64,000 nt of DNA from Macrolepiota albuminosa. Its lineage: Eukaryota > Basidiomycota > Agaricomycetes > Agaricales > Agaricaceae. The notes beneath the pieces were generated by a model that was not told where the DNA came from, did not search any database, and was given only the letters and a program-made list of their open reading frames with translations. The stretch spans positions 2,356,001-2,420,000 of the forward strand of contig JAMWFC010000046.1 of assembly GCA_027475525.1 (NCBI GenBank). The letters are read 5' to 3'. Below, in pieces: positions 12,102-22,179 of the stretch (positions are counted from its first letter, which is position 1; every line of letters begins with the position of its first letter). The position numbers and the translations under genes are program-made.

Positions 12102-13429
12102 CTACTCTGTCCTTGTGACGGCAGACTCTGCGAGGACATCCAACGCGGTTTTGTGCTCGCTGTCGGGGAGGAGGGCGAGTGCCTCTCGAGCTTTTTCGGC
12201 GTAGGACATTGCGAGGGCGCGGGTGCGTTGTACGCCCTGGGACCTGGAGACGCAGTCTGTCGCCTTTTCGACGTCGCCCTCGCCTGCGAGGTTGCGACGG
12301 ATGAGGGGGTGGAGTTCTGGGTGCTCTTCTGCGGCAAAGAGGACGGGGCCGGTGACGTGTGCACGGGCGGGGCCATCGAGTGCGTCTTGGACGAGCTAGA
12401 AAGGACATGAGATGGATGGACATGTATTAGATAAAGAAACACGAGACCTGGTACGCGATGCCGACGTTGCGGCCGTAAGCATACGCGACGTCTTTCCATG
12501 GGGCGGTGTCGTCGGAGCAGCCGCCGAGGACGACAGAGGCGCAGGCGCCTTTGGCCATGAGACTGGCGGACTTGAGGTATATTTTGCGGAGGTAGGTGTC
12601 GGTGTCGTGTGGGCGGAGGATCTCGCCCTCTGCCTGGTTGGCGATGACGCTGGCGACGAGCTCGACGACCTGTGGCTCGCCGAGACGGGAGAGGGCGGCG
12701 CTGGCGCGGCCGAGGAGGAAGTCGCCGGCGAGGATGGAGAGTTTGGGCGGGGTGCTGGTGTCGTCGTGGACGTCGTCGTGGAGGACAGAGGCGACGTGGA
12801 TCATGTGGACGATCTGTGCGAGCCTGCGCTGGGTGGGGAGGAGTGCGGGGGGCGGGGCGGGGCAGAGGCGACGTGGATCATGTGGACGATCTGTGCGAGC
12901 CTGCGCTGGGTGGGGAGGAGTGCGGGGGGCGGGGCGGGGACGGGGACAGGGACAGGGACAGGAGGCGGGGCATAGAGGCCAGGGGGACGCAGGTCGAACA
13001 CGCCTGCAAAGGACGCGGTGTGGTTGGGCATGCTTGGGTGCCAGTTGTTGAGCAGGTCGGACCGTGTCAGCGGCGCGTCGAGCCCAGCAGTCGGGACCTC
13101 GAGACTCGCAGCGCGTTGCTTGGCTTGCCACCGTGGTCCGAGTCCGTTGGTGGCATGCGCAAAGAGCAGCAGACCTCGAGACTCGCAGCGCGTTGCTTGG
13201 CTTGCCACCGTGGTCCGAGTCCGTTGGTGGCATGCGCAAAGAGCAGCACAACCAGCGGTCGCAGCTGTGACCGTCCAGCACAGCTCCGTGCAACTTGGCT
13301 CAGCGCAGGGTGCGCTGCCCCGACAAGCCCCAGCAGCGACGCCCGCAGACGCTCGAGTTCTCCTGCAACCATCGTCGCCGCCGTCCCCTGCAGTGCCGCC
13401 ACCGCGCTGTACGCCCGCAGTCCTCGCAT
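12102..13429 (-). CDS. COQ1: Polyprenyl (hexaprenyl) diphosphate synthase, compact form, with two assembly duplications
   Basis: Two exons (13429-12448, 12395-12102) on the minus strand encode the trans-prenyltransferase that builds the ubiquinone side chain in mitochondria. Recognisable blocks are LRASLLGLVGAAHP, QLRPLVVLLFAHATNGLG, LPTQRRLAQIVHMIHVAS, the first Asp-rich motif LHDDVHDD, LSILAGDFLLGRAS and EKAREALALLPDSE. Exon 1 contains two 77-bp duplications. Its length is 982 nt as given, but 828 nt (276 codons) with one copy of each removed, which restores one frame and a protein of 373 residues. Several loops are shorter than in the family: the RRG segment after the first motif is absent, and the second motif reads QDALD with the following GKP-type loop missing. 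The start is only 27 bp after the stop of the upstream gene. Confidence 0.85.
12786..12939. repeat. Perfect 77-bp tandem duplication 4 (inside COQ1)
   Basis: Copies at 12786-12862 and 12863-12939 in COQ1 exon 1. The unit encodes the segment around LAQIVHMIHVAS twice and shifts the frame by two. Confidence 0.97.
13095..13248. repeat. Perfect 77-bp tandem duplication 5 (inside COQ1)
   Basis: Copies at 13095-13171 and 13172-13248 in COQ1 exon 1. The unit encodes the segment around FAHATNGLGPRWQ. Together with duplication 4 it splits the gene into apparent fragments in different frames. Confidence 0.97.
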
Positions 13430-13456
13430 CGCAGAAAAAACAACCGATCACGCGTA

Positions 13457-13959
13457 TTATTCCATTACAACAAGGTGCTCTCGGTACCTCCCCAGCTCTC
13501 CCCCCAAATGTTCCACAAGCACTCGCCCCTGGATGTCCGTCAGCACCGTCCCCACCAGCGACCGACTCCCCCACCCACCTTGTTCTGCAGCTCGTCCCAG
13601 TCCCCGCCTGCAGTCGAGTTCAGTGCAAGCAGCATCAGCGGCGAGTGTTTCCCGTCCTCCTGCGCTCTGTCTCCGACTGGCATCACCACGATCCGTCCGA
13701 GCTAGAGTTATTAAGCTACGAATCCGCCCCCAGCAAACCACGCTCCTACCTCGCTCTCAACCATGCTAAACTCTTCCTGCGTCTCCTGCCAGATCTCCAT
13801 CCCCAGTCCGACCACCATCCACACCTCGTCTTTGGCTCTCACTCCCCCCTCTGTCGCAAACGCAATCAGCTGCCCCGACGTCGTCAGCAGCACAGCAGTG
13901 TGCAGCGGTCCCCTCACTGCCTGTCTGAGCAACTTGTGTAGCGTAGACAGCACTATCAT
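13457..13959 (-). CDS. LAMTOR2-like roadblock/LC7 protein
   Basis: Three exons (13959-13750, 13701-13579, 13528-13457) with in-phase GT-AG introns give 134 residues. The start MIVLSTLHKLLRQA, the central strand TAVLLTTSGQLIAFA and the C-terminal EHLGGELGRYREHL helix match the roadblock/LC7 fold, in the order seen in LAMTOR2/p14. That protein is a Ragulator subunit that tethers Rag GTPases and TORC1 at the lysosome or vacuole. The length is close to the family's usual 125 residues. Its ATG is 59 bp after the stop proposed for the Mei2-like gene and its stop is 27 bp before the COQ1 ATG, all on one strand. Assignment rests on fold-level similarity, so a related roadblock protein is possible. 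Confidence 0.75.
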
Positions 13960-14018
13960 TGTAGTAGCACTGAAATCAATTGCGAATATATACAATGATA
14001 AAGCTATCATATCTACTA

Positions 14019-16634
14019 TTATTGTTTTCCTCCAGCCTGCGTTTGCTAAACATTCATCAACTTTCGTTTTCGTCACACACCAATTCAACTCACCAAAAAT
14101 CCCATCAGCTGCTGAAACTGCTGTCCCTGGCCTTGGCCCCCACCAGCAGCAGGCAGCCCAGATCCATTCATCGGCTGCATCATCATGCTCCCATACTGCC
14201 CGGGCGGTCCCGCCGGTCTTTGCTGCTGCTGCTGCGCACTCTGCAGCAACGCTAGTATGTTCGGCGGCAGCCCACTCAGCCCCCCTGCCGGCGCTGGTCC
14301 CGTCGCGGCCGCCTGCCCTGCTGTCCCGGGCGGAGGCGGCATCCCACCATAAGCAGGGTACGGCCCCGGAGGTGGCCCACCATAATAGCTCCCGGGCCCT
14401 GCTCCAGGCCCTGTAGGCGGCGGCGGAGCCATTCCAGGAGCAGGAGGTCCACCTGGTCCAGGTCCAGGTAATCCAGGCTGTTTCAATGCTGCCAAAAGCT
14501 GCTGCACCTTGCGTGCTTGTTCGAGACGATCGTCGGGAGCCTGTCACAACTCTCAGTCACCACATCTAGTCGACAGTTCAAGAAATCATACCCCTGGAAC
14601 TGCTGCGGGCGCAGGTGCAGGCGGAGGTGCCGCTTGAGGCGGCATCATAGGAGGTCCACCGTACCCTCCTCCAGGTGGTCCATACCCACCCCCAGACGGT
14701 CCAGAATCCCCGTAACCCCCTCCTCCCCCGCGATCATGCCGATCGCCATATCCGCCCCCTCTTCCCCTCCCTCCATCATAATCGTCTTGTCTCCCTCCTC
14801 TCCCTCCAAACCTTCCATAATCACTCCCACCACCGTGCCGCCCTCCATCGTTGTCGTTGTATCCGCCCCCACGGCCTCGTCCACGGCCCATCCCCCGTCC
14901 ACGTCCCCGTCCACCCCGAGGAGCATGGAACCCCTCATCGCCACGGTCCCGGGGCTGTCCTTGTAGTGGCTCATTGGTGTCCCAGGCGAGAACAATATCC
15001 ATAACCCCGTCCTGGAGACCTTGATGGCGCAGTCGATCGAATGCCTCTTCGCATGCCTACACAACATAGTTCAAATAATATCAAAAACAGTAGTGCAGGC
15101 GCTTACTCTTGTATCGTAGAATTCAACATAGCGCGAGCTGTATAATTGTCAATATTTGAGATTGTGTTAGAATAAAACACACATACTCGGACCGATCCCC
15201 GACAGACTTGACGGTTTTAACGTCTCCGAATTGTTGGAACTTTCGGCGCACTTCGTTATCATCCAAAGGAGCGCCCGACGGAGAATTCCGTAGCGTCACT
15301 TGCAAGGTTCCTTGAAGCTGTTGGTTCTTGTCTCGGTCAAGTCCTCGGCTACTGTCGTCACGCGGAAGAGAATAATGTACGTCAATCTAAGGGAGCAGGG
15401 TCAGACATCAGAAAAATGGTGTCTTCCAAAGCCTTACAGGGCGGCCGCTTATCTCTGAGCCTTGTAGGCGCTCGCGTGCACGTTCGGCTGCACGAAGGTC
15501 AAACTACGCAAATAAACAATTCGTCAAACTTAATCATTTTGCGCAGCCATTCATTCACATACATAAGTGACAAAAACCATTCCTCGCGTTGATATCAAGT
15601 CGAAAAACGTTTTGATTTCGCCGTGTTCCTCAAAAAGTGCTCGGACATCCTCACTATTGGTTTCATACTGCAGATATTATTAGTACACAAGGTCCAGGTC
15701 AAGAAGACGAATGGGAAAACGAAGATCTCAAGTCTAAAATTGATAAACTTAATCTACTCGCCTTGATGTTGCGGATAAATAGAGTACGACATGGCCGTTC
15801 GCGTTGAATTCGCTCCTCAATAATAGAGTCGTGTACTTTGTCATCCCTTTCCTTTCGAATGGGCCGGCGGGGGCCGCCTCCTCTGGCATAACCATCGTCG
15901 TTGAGATTGGAACCTGAGCCGTCTGATATGGACGAGCAAGAAACAATTCACGTGAGAAAATTCGACTTTACACAATGAAAAGGGGGGCAAAAAGAGACAG
16001 AGACGACGTAACAGCAAGATCAAGGCGCGCAGACACAATGACATCATTGGTCTCCCTCAGCAGATTCACAGTGTATTCTCTGACGGCACACGCGCACTCA
16101 AGAATTCGGAACGTGGCGCTCGCAGCAACAGCTTAGCTAGGTTCTCGTCTGGGTGCTCTGAGTTCTTTGTACGCCTCCACGCGTGCCTTAACTCGCAATC
16201 TAAAAGCAGCTCGCTGACAGGCTGGTCCTCGCTGCGTGTCCGACGCAGCCAATAATGACACATCTCGACTTCAGTCTTAAGGTTGTTTCAAGCGCACCTT
16301 CATATTTAGTATAGTCCTGATTATACGCGGGTTCGTGTGGTGGCGCATAGGGACCGCCATAGGGGTTTTGGTACGAGTAGTTTTGTGGCGCAGCGGGGGC
16401 ATCATAATTACTATAAGGCCCCGTATCGCCTTGTGAATACGGGTCGTGCTGGCTCATGTTTCCGTCGTAACTGCTATACCCTCCTCGTCCCCGCCCGAAT
16501 CCTCTGCCACGCATCCCGGAACCACCCCGGTCTGAGTAGCGATGAGGTCGGTCGGGGCCAGGGCCACTGGGCGAGCCACCACGCCGGGCAGCCTGACTTT
16601 CGTAACCACCTCCATACGGATGATGACGGTTCAT
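14019..16634 (-). CDS. Mei2-like RNA-binding protein with two RRMs and RGG/Pro-rich tails
   Basis: Nine exons (16634-16298, 15922-15762, 15667-15563, 15503-15438, 15386-15187, 15137-15107, 15056-14592, 14540-14094, 14036-14019) give 609 residues. The N-terminus is Gly/Arg/Tyr-rich. RRM1 starts CRTLFIRNIKYETNSEDV and continues to GRPIDVHYSLPRDD. RRM2 runs from QGTLQVTLRNSP to SRYVEFYDTRACEEAFDRL. This paired arrangement is that of Mei2-like proteins, which bind meiotic or developmental RNAs. RGG repeats and a long Pro/Gly/Gln tail follow. Exon 2 ends in a GC donor (GC-AG intron). The last 18-nt exon (AGGKQ, stop at 14019) is inferred from a good donor; reading through would stop at 14085. Intron 1 is long (375 bp). 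Confidence 0.85.
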
Positions 16635-17007
16635 GTCTTTTTCTGCTTTTTTCTCTTTTATTTCGGCTCAGATTCGTTCAAGACGGGTCTGATGTTGCGC
16701 GGACTTGCGTGTGGAGTCTTAGTGACGTGGCCGAGATGTGAAAGGTGGGAGAAAAGAGCGCAGCCGCGCAAGTCAAGCGATAAGGGGCAAACACAAGAAG
16801 CAGCTCAAATCTCTAAGACTAAAGGACGATTCAACGGAAGATCGATAAGAGTAGCAGCGTTTGATGATGGTTGGGATGAGAGAGATGGAATGGGCGAAGC
16901 TACGAAAGAAAAATGTCCTTTCGGAAGTTGCCGCGTGGTCACAAGGGGGAGTCGTCCACTTGCGGCGCTGCGGGTGCTATCACTCATCTCCACCGTCCTC
17001 AGGCCTC

Positions 17008-18003
17008 ATGTCCAAGCAATTCCAGTTCAAACTTGTTCTTCTCGGTCAGTAGCAACTTCAGTTCTGTGTACATCACTTACCGCCATATTTTCCAGGCGAG
17101 TCTGCCGTTGGAAAGTCCAGGTGCGCTTCATGATGTCTTGGAAACCTTGTGCCGCGCGTCTCAATCCTTCACAGTCTAGTATTGCGGTTCGTCAAGGATC
17201 AGTTCGATGACTACCGGGAGAGCACTATTGGAGGTCCGTCTGCTGCCTCCATCTTCCATTGTGCCGTGATGAACATTACTTGTTCAGCCGCCTTCTTGAC
17301 ACAGACAGTCACACTCGAGGATCAGACCACAGTGAAGTTCGAGATATGGTTCGTGGCATGCAGTTTATTTTCTCCTCTACCAACGTATTTGTGGCAGGGA
17401 TACTGCTGGTCAAGAAAGATACAAGGTAGGTCAAGCCTCACGACTCAAGACGCCACTGACACTATCCAATATTCTCTAGTCACTCGTACGTATTTATCCT
17501 CTCTCCTAAAACGAGTTATTCATAGACCTTCAACCAGGCGCCCATGTATTACCGAAATGCCAACTGTGCTGTCGTCGTCTATGATATCACACAGCCCACC
17601 TCGCTCGAGAAAGCCCGAACATGGATCCGTGAACTGCAACGTCAAGCCGATCCCTCAATAGTCATCGCACTCTGTGGGAACAAATCTGATCTCTCCGCTC
17701 GTCGGCAAGTTTCCGAGGAGGAGGCGAAGAAGTATGCAGATGAAGAGGGTCTGATGTGGGCAGAAACCAGTGCAAAGACCGGTGAGGGAGTGACAGAGAT
17801 CTTCACAGCGATTGGTGAGCCGTTTCATTTATTTATGGTTCTCGTCTCACTGATGGTGTCCTATAGCCAAGAAGCTACCTTTGACAGCACCGCCATCGGC
17901 ACGGGCTGGTGCGGCTCGCGCAGCGACAGGGCAAAGATCAGGTGTCGATCTCAATAGGCAGGCACCAGGCTCGCAGAATCAGAATGATGCTTGTAATTGT
18001 TGA
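17008..18003 (+). CDS. Rab5-family small GTPase (Ypt5/Vps21)
   Basis: Eight exons (17008-17044, 17096-17120, 17175-17233, 17288-17348, 17398-17425, 17480-17485, 17538-17814, 17867-18003) give 209 residues. The G1 loop GESAVGKSS, effector region YRESTIGAAF, G3 DTAGQERY, G4 NKSDL and G5 ETSAKTG are all present, and the C-terminus is CNC, a double-cysteine geranylgeranylation site. The sequence [18 protein letters not shown] is the Rab5 signature. It controls early endosome fusion. Exon 6 is only 6 nt (Ser-Leu), and leaving it out would delete two residues conserved across the family. All phases are consistent. Confidence 0.95.
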
Positions 18004-18442
18004 GTGGTGACTGAATAGTCAGATATTGTCCGCCTTTCATACACAAAGGTACCTAATTTCTTTTTAGTCTATTCGTTTCGTCGTTCTCGCTTTTTGGTCG
18101 GACCTTTCGGGATATACATACTTTCTTTACGTCATGGCTTTCCATATTTTATTCATTCCGTGCGCATTCTCTTACACATTATCTTCAACACCATTTCGTG
18201 GATATGTTCCTCAGCAGATAAGACTTGTTAAGGCTGTTCATACCAACTACATACATGTGTCCATAGATATGTTGTTCAAAGATTATCGTGAAGAGAAGTA
18301 CGAGACTCCATTTGCTGAATACGAAGACGAGCATCAAGTAGATGAAGACAGATGGCGAAAGATAACTTTATGTAAATGCCGTTTAGGCGACCTCTGCGAG
18401 GCTCGAAATGTCATCATGTGAGGAAAGACGGTTCAGACGCAA

Positions 18443-20816
18443 TTAGAATCCAGCTGCCTCCAGTCCCTTCCTGATATCGGCATGCGCAAGCTCTGTCTGT
18501 TGCACCTCCTGGGACTTGGTCCAGAAATAATTATTGTCCTTCTCTCCGTCTACTTGGAGAGCCCGTTTGATAAAGCTCATGGTACTTTCGCTCTCCGCGA
18601 TATCGTAGGGCTTGGATTGAAACCGCAGCATCGCATTGACGGTCTCATATGAACGTTGCCGTTGCAGGAAACAGATGCGACCTCCAGTCTCGTCGCTGAA
18701 CGCATCTTGGATGTGCACAAGGTCCGTTAGATACATGCTGATAAAAGGCACACATGGACCCTCAACGTTTTGCAGAAGGTTTCGATAGCCCGCGAAACCC
18801 CTGCTAGGCTCGTTGTGCTTCAGGAGCCCTTCCAGGACACTTTTACGGCCAACGTGCGCCCAGGTTAAATGTAAACGTGTGATTACGGTGCTAGAGAGGG
18901 CGTTGATAACGGCACTCATGGAAGCAAAGTTGTTCATATTTTTGCATTTCTAGGTGCTGGTGAGCGCAACGAAAGCCGTATCATTAAACAAGAGACCAAC
19001 CTCTGCCACCTTGATCCAGAGCGCAATGGTGGATGCTCGTGTCCCCAGCCCATCACCAGTGAGAATACTACTTTTCACCCAAGACACTATTTTGTCATGG
19101 GTGCTACAAAACTCTGTCAAGTTCGTAGACGTCGCATGTTTGTTATTATGAAGTAGGCATTCCTTGGAGGTAACTTTAACATAACGTTCCGACTCAATCA
19201 ACGTCAGATGCTCTGCGATGTCTGCGGGATCAAGACGATGCAAATCGTTTTTGTGTGGTTTCGATTTCTTGACCTTCTTAGGCAAGCTTCGTGTGGGTAA
19301 GTTGATGCTGAAAGTCTAGAAAGAAAAATTGTGAGAATGACAGTGAATTATTCAAACTGAGTCATTGTACCAGATCCTGAATTTGCCTTTCGAGATGCCG
19401 GCTTGTCAACGCCAAAGGGGGCGCTTTAATACGTTCTAAGAAGCCAGATAGCTTCTGGGCAATGTGCGCATCGTCTTGCAGAAGTCTATGATGATTAAGC
19501 CACGAAGAAAACACTTCAAGGACGCGCGTCTGCGTCGCAACCAAGTGTTGTTTCCATTCGGCAACTTCTGCATTGGCAAGATCTTTTGGTTGATCTTCCA
19601 TTCGATAAGCTTCAACCAGCATCTCAAAAAGTTCGTCCGATGTCATAAACGTCCGGAAAGTCGTCAAGAAAACATCACAGAACAGATCCTCAGTGCCGCC
19701 TGTATAAAGAGATTGGTCAAGACATCCTAGTAGTAGATAACAACGCCCTACGCTGGAGATCCAATAGTTGTTTTCCACAAGTTAGTTTCTCGACGAGAGC
19801 CTTCAATGTTCCAAAACGTAGTTGTCCATTATCGTCAAATTCCAGCTTGTCGGCGTACAATGGCTTGAAGGTCCATGGCTCCGCAATCCGGGGCGGTGGT
19901 TTCTCAGCTTGTGCCGCCACCGATGAATTGTTAATGTTAAGCTTTATTAGGCCTTCAATGGCATTCTTTGACTTGGAAAAGGCTACATCAGGGTTATGGA
20001 GTTCATACAAGGGTCTGGGCGCTGTTGCAGAGGCTGGTTCGTCGCGACGTCTTGCAGTAGTGGTAGCGGGAGTTGAAATTGGTATAGTGCCTGCTCGATG
20101 TCGCACATGGGAAGACTCTTGTTCGATATGACTGATGAATTGAGTTGGCTTCTGGCAGTAGGAAGTATATGGGTGTGACGCTTGCGCTTGATAAGATGTA
20201 TTTTGATCTGTTTGAATACGTTGGAAAAACAGGCGGTATGTTGAATCAGGGTCATGGACCCTTGGTAACTTTAAGAGATGTGATGTCAACAATTTGCAAC
20301 AGACATAATTGAAAGATATTTACGCACGCGCTCACGCCTGCTAACGCGAGGGCTTGGAGGAGAAGGAGACAGAGGTTCAACTGGATCATATATAGGAGAG
20401 TGGCTTGTGTATAGCTGTTCGGCCTGGTATTCCTCGCAGCGAAACTGCTTTGGTGTTTGCCGTAACTTCTCTGCCATGTCGTTGGAAAGGCGATTAACGT
20501 AGGCCTGAGGTATCCACCCAATTTCAGAGTCGCTTCGCATTGCCGCCCACCATCCACTCTCTTCTTGCTTTACTACGTCGAGGATTTCGTTCTTGGTGAA
20601 GTTTAGATGATCTGGATCGTTCGAAGTCCAGTCATACATGCAGAGGACGACGCAAAGGGGCGTGCCAGTATCACTGCTCCTCGTGCCTGCTAAGTCGAGA
20701 CTGACGTTCGTAGAAGATGCAGGGGAGTTGGATTGTGGGGATCTGCGAACTTCGTAGCTATACGTATAAGGATCAATGTCGACGTATAGCGACTGGCGCT
20801 GGGCCTGGGACGACAT
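18443..20816 (-). CDS. SH3-containing Ras guanine nucleotide exchange factor (Cdc25 type)
   Basis: The N-terminal exon (20816-20328) holds an SH3 domain, with CMYDWTSNDPDHLNFTKNE and GWWAAM and YVNRL at its ends. The middle has the RasGEF N-terminal module (LRFGTLKALVEKLT, then DVFLTTFRTFMT). The C-terminal exons (19315-19001, 18949-18443) carry the catalytic Cdc25 domain: DPADIAEHLTLIES, then KCKNMNNFASMSAVI and SKPYDIAES. It would load GTP onto Ras in nutrient and mating signalling. Exon 2 starts at 20268. The junction near 19770 is unresolved: a 52-nt intron keeps the frame but makes a TGA at the splice point, whereas a 31-nt intron avoids it but is very short. A base error or unusual intron is likely. 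Confidence 0.88.
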
Positions 20817-21410
20817 GGCGAAGGAGTAGTCTAAGGGGTTAGAGAACAGAAGATGATATGTACCTATTTGACACCGGCTCTCTCATGGGCATCATCCCAG
20901 AATAGTCAACCACTCCGGTTGTTCTCCAGGATATCAAGGTATTACGAGAACAACGATTTCCATTTCCGTCATGACAGCTTTATGAGGATTCTTCCAAACC
21001 CGCGTTTCCGTGCCTATGCTTCAGGTGTATCAGCACGGCATGAGTGTGCATAGATATGATTGCTGTGACTAGTTGCTTTTTTGTTTACTCAAGTCTTGAG
21101 ACAGCTCGAATTTGATCAAGGTTGAGTCGAGAAGATGGTGCGTCGGAGATAGGGTCGGGTTCGTCCGAAGGCAACAGACCGTGTTTTCAACCCGCAGACA
21201 TAAAACGTGCACAGGCGAAGCAACACACATGTGGACCCTCTTCGCAGACACAATACTGAGTAACTCCTGGAAAATAGAATTTTTAGCAACTGATATTATA
21301 TTTCGCCTTAAGCTTGGAGCGTTCCCGAGCCTCAAGGCCATAAATAGATTTATTTGGTTATGTTTATTCAAGAACAGTGCCGCCGGAGTTTTACTTTGAA
21401 AGTTTGCTCA
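20817..21410. other. Divergent promoter region, RasGEF / mitochondrial uL30m
   Basis: About 590 bp between two outward-facing starts. No gene or clear motif was recognised. Confidence 0.45.
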
Positions 21411-21833
21411 ATGGCGTCGACATCCAAGCGGCTGCTTCAGACTCAGTGGCGCAATGTCTCGCGCAATTTAACAACCACCTCACAACTCTCAAACACGCCT
21501 GCTTCCGGCGTTCCTCTCCATGTTGAGCCCGAGCCCTTGACACACTACAAAATCACCCTTCGCCGTTCAGCTATCTCTCTTGGCGATAAAATCAAAGGCA
21601 CCCTCGTCGCACTAGGGCTTCATCGTCGCATGCAAACAGTATATCATCGACATACTCCTGAGGCTGCTGGCAAAATTCTGAGAGTGAAGGAGTTAGTGGA
21701 GGTTCATAATGTGCCCTCATCGCAGGTGATGACTGCACGCGAGCAAAGGCTGGCTAGAAAGGCACCGCGGGGATATAAGGTTGTTGGAAGCAGAAAAAAC
21801 GCACTTATGGGCATCGGAGAGTTTAAGGACTAG
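21411..21833 (+). CDS. MRPL33: Mitochondrial ribosomal protein uL30m
   Basis: A single exon of 140 residues. The N-terminus (MASTSKRLLQTQWRNVSR) is basic and Ser/Thr-rich, as expected of a mitochondrial presequence. The body has the uL30 signature HYKITLRRSAISLGDKIKG, then TLVALGLHRRMQTVYHRHTP and VKELVEVHNV. It is a structural component of the large mitochondrial ribosomal subunit. The start is the Met that opens the presequence. An in-frame extension of 19 residues upstream lacks conservation and was not used. Confidence 0.92.
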   Translation: MASTSKRLLQTQWRNVSRNLTTTSQLSNTPASGVPLHVEPEPLTHYKITLRRSAISLGDKIKGTLVALGLHRRMQTVYHRHTPEAAGKILRVKELVEVHNVPSSQVMTAREQRLARKAPRGYKVVGSRKNALMGIGEFKD

Positions 21834-21965
21834 TCTGAGGTAAGTTTGTTCATTTTGTTCGTGTCGCCTAACTCAGTGACGACGTCAGGCTCCGACATCT
21901 TATTTTTGTACATAATACTCAATCCTTTTGCATGCAACACCTGGCCGATATGTAACCACCATTGC

Positions 21966-22125
21966 TAGAACCTGATGCCCTTTGTCATCAAACTCGTTGG
22001 ATACTTCTGAGCTCTCAAAAAAAACTCGATTCTTTCGTTTGGCTTAGAACCTGATGTTCTTCTTTTGTCATCGGACTCGTTGGATACTTCTGAGCTCAAA
22101 AAAACTCGATTCTTTCGTTTGGTTC
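21966..22125. repeat. Imperfect tandem repeat, period about 79 bp
   Basis: Two diverged copies begin TAGAACCTGATG at 21966 and 22045 and end in a shared AAACTCGATTCTTTCGTTTGG block. Substitutions and small length differences separate them, so this is a genuine old duplication, unlike the perfect 77-bp set. It lies in the space between two convergent gene ends. Confidence 0.85.
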
Positions 22126-22179
22126 ATTCTTGCCCGACATCTTGCCAACTAAGTCTAACTCTAACATTCCTCGTTTATT

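Noticed and set aside
21966..22125. Imperfect 79-bp repeat as a twelfth assembly duplication
   Set aside because: The copies differ by substitutions and length, so it is a genuine old duplication rather than part of the 77-bp set.
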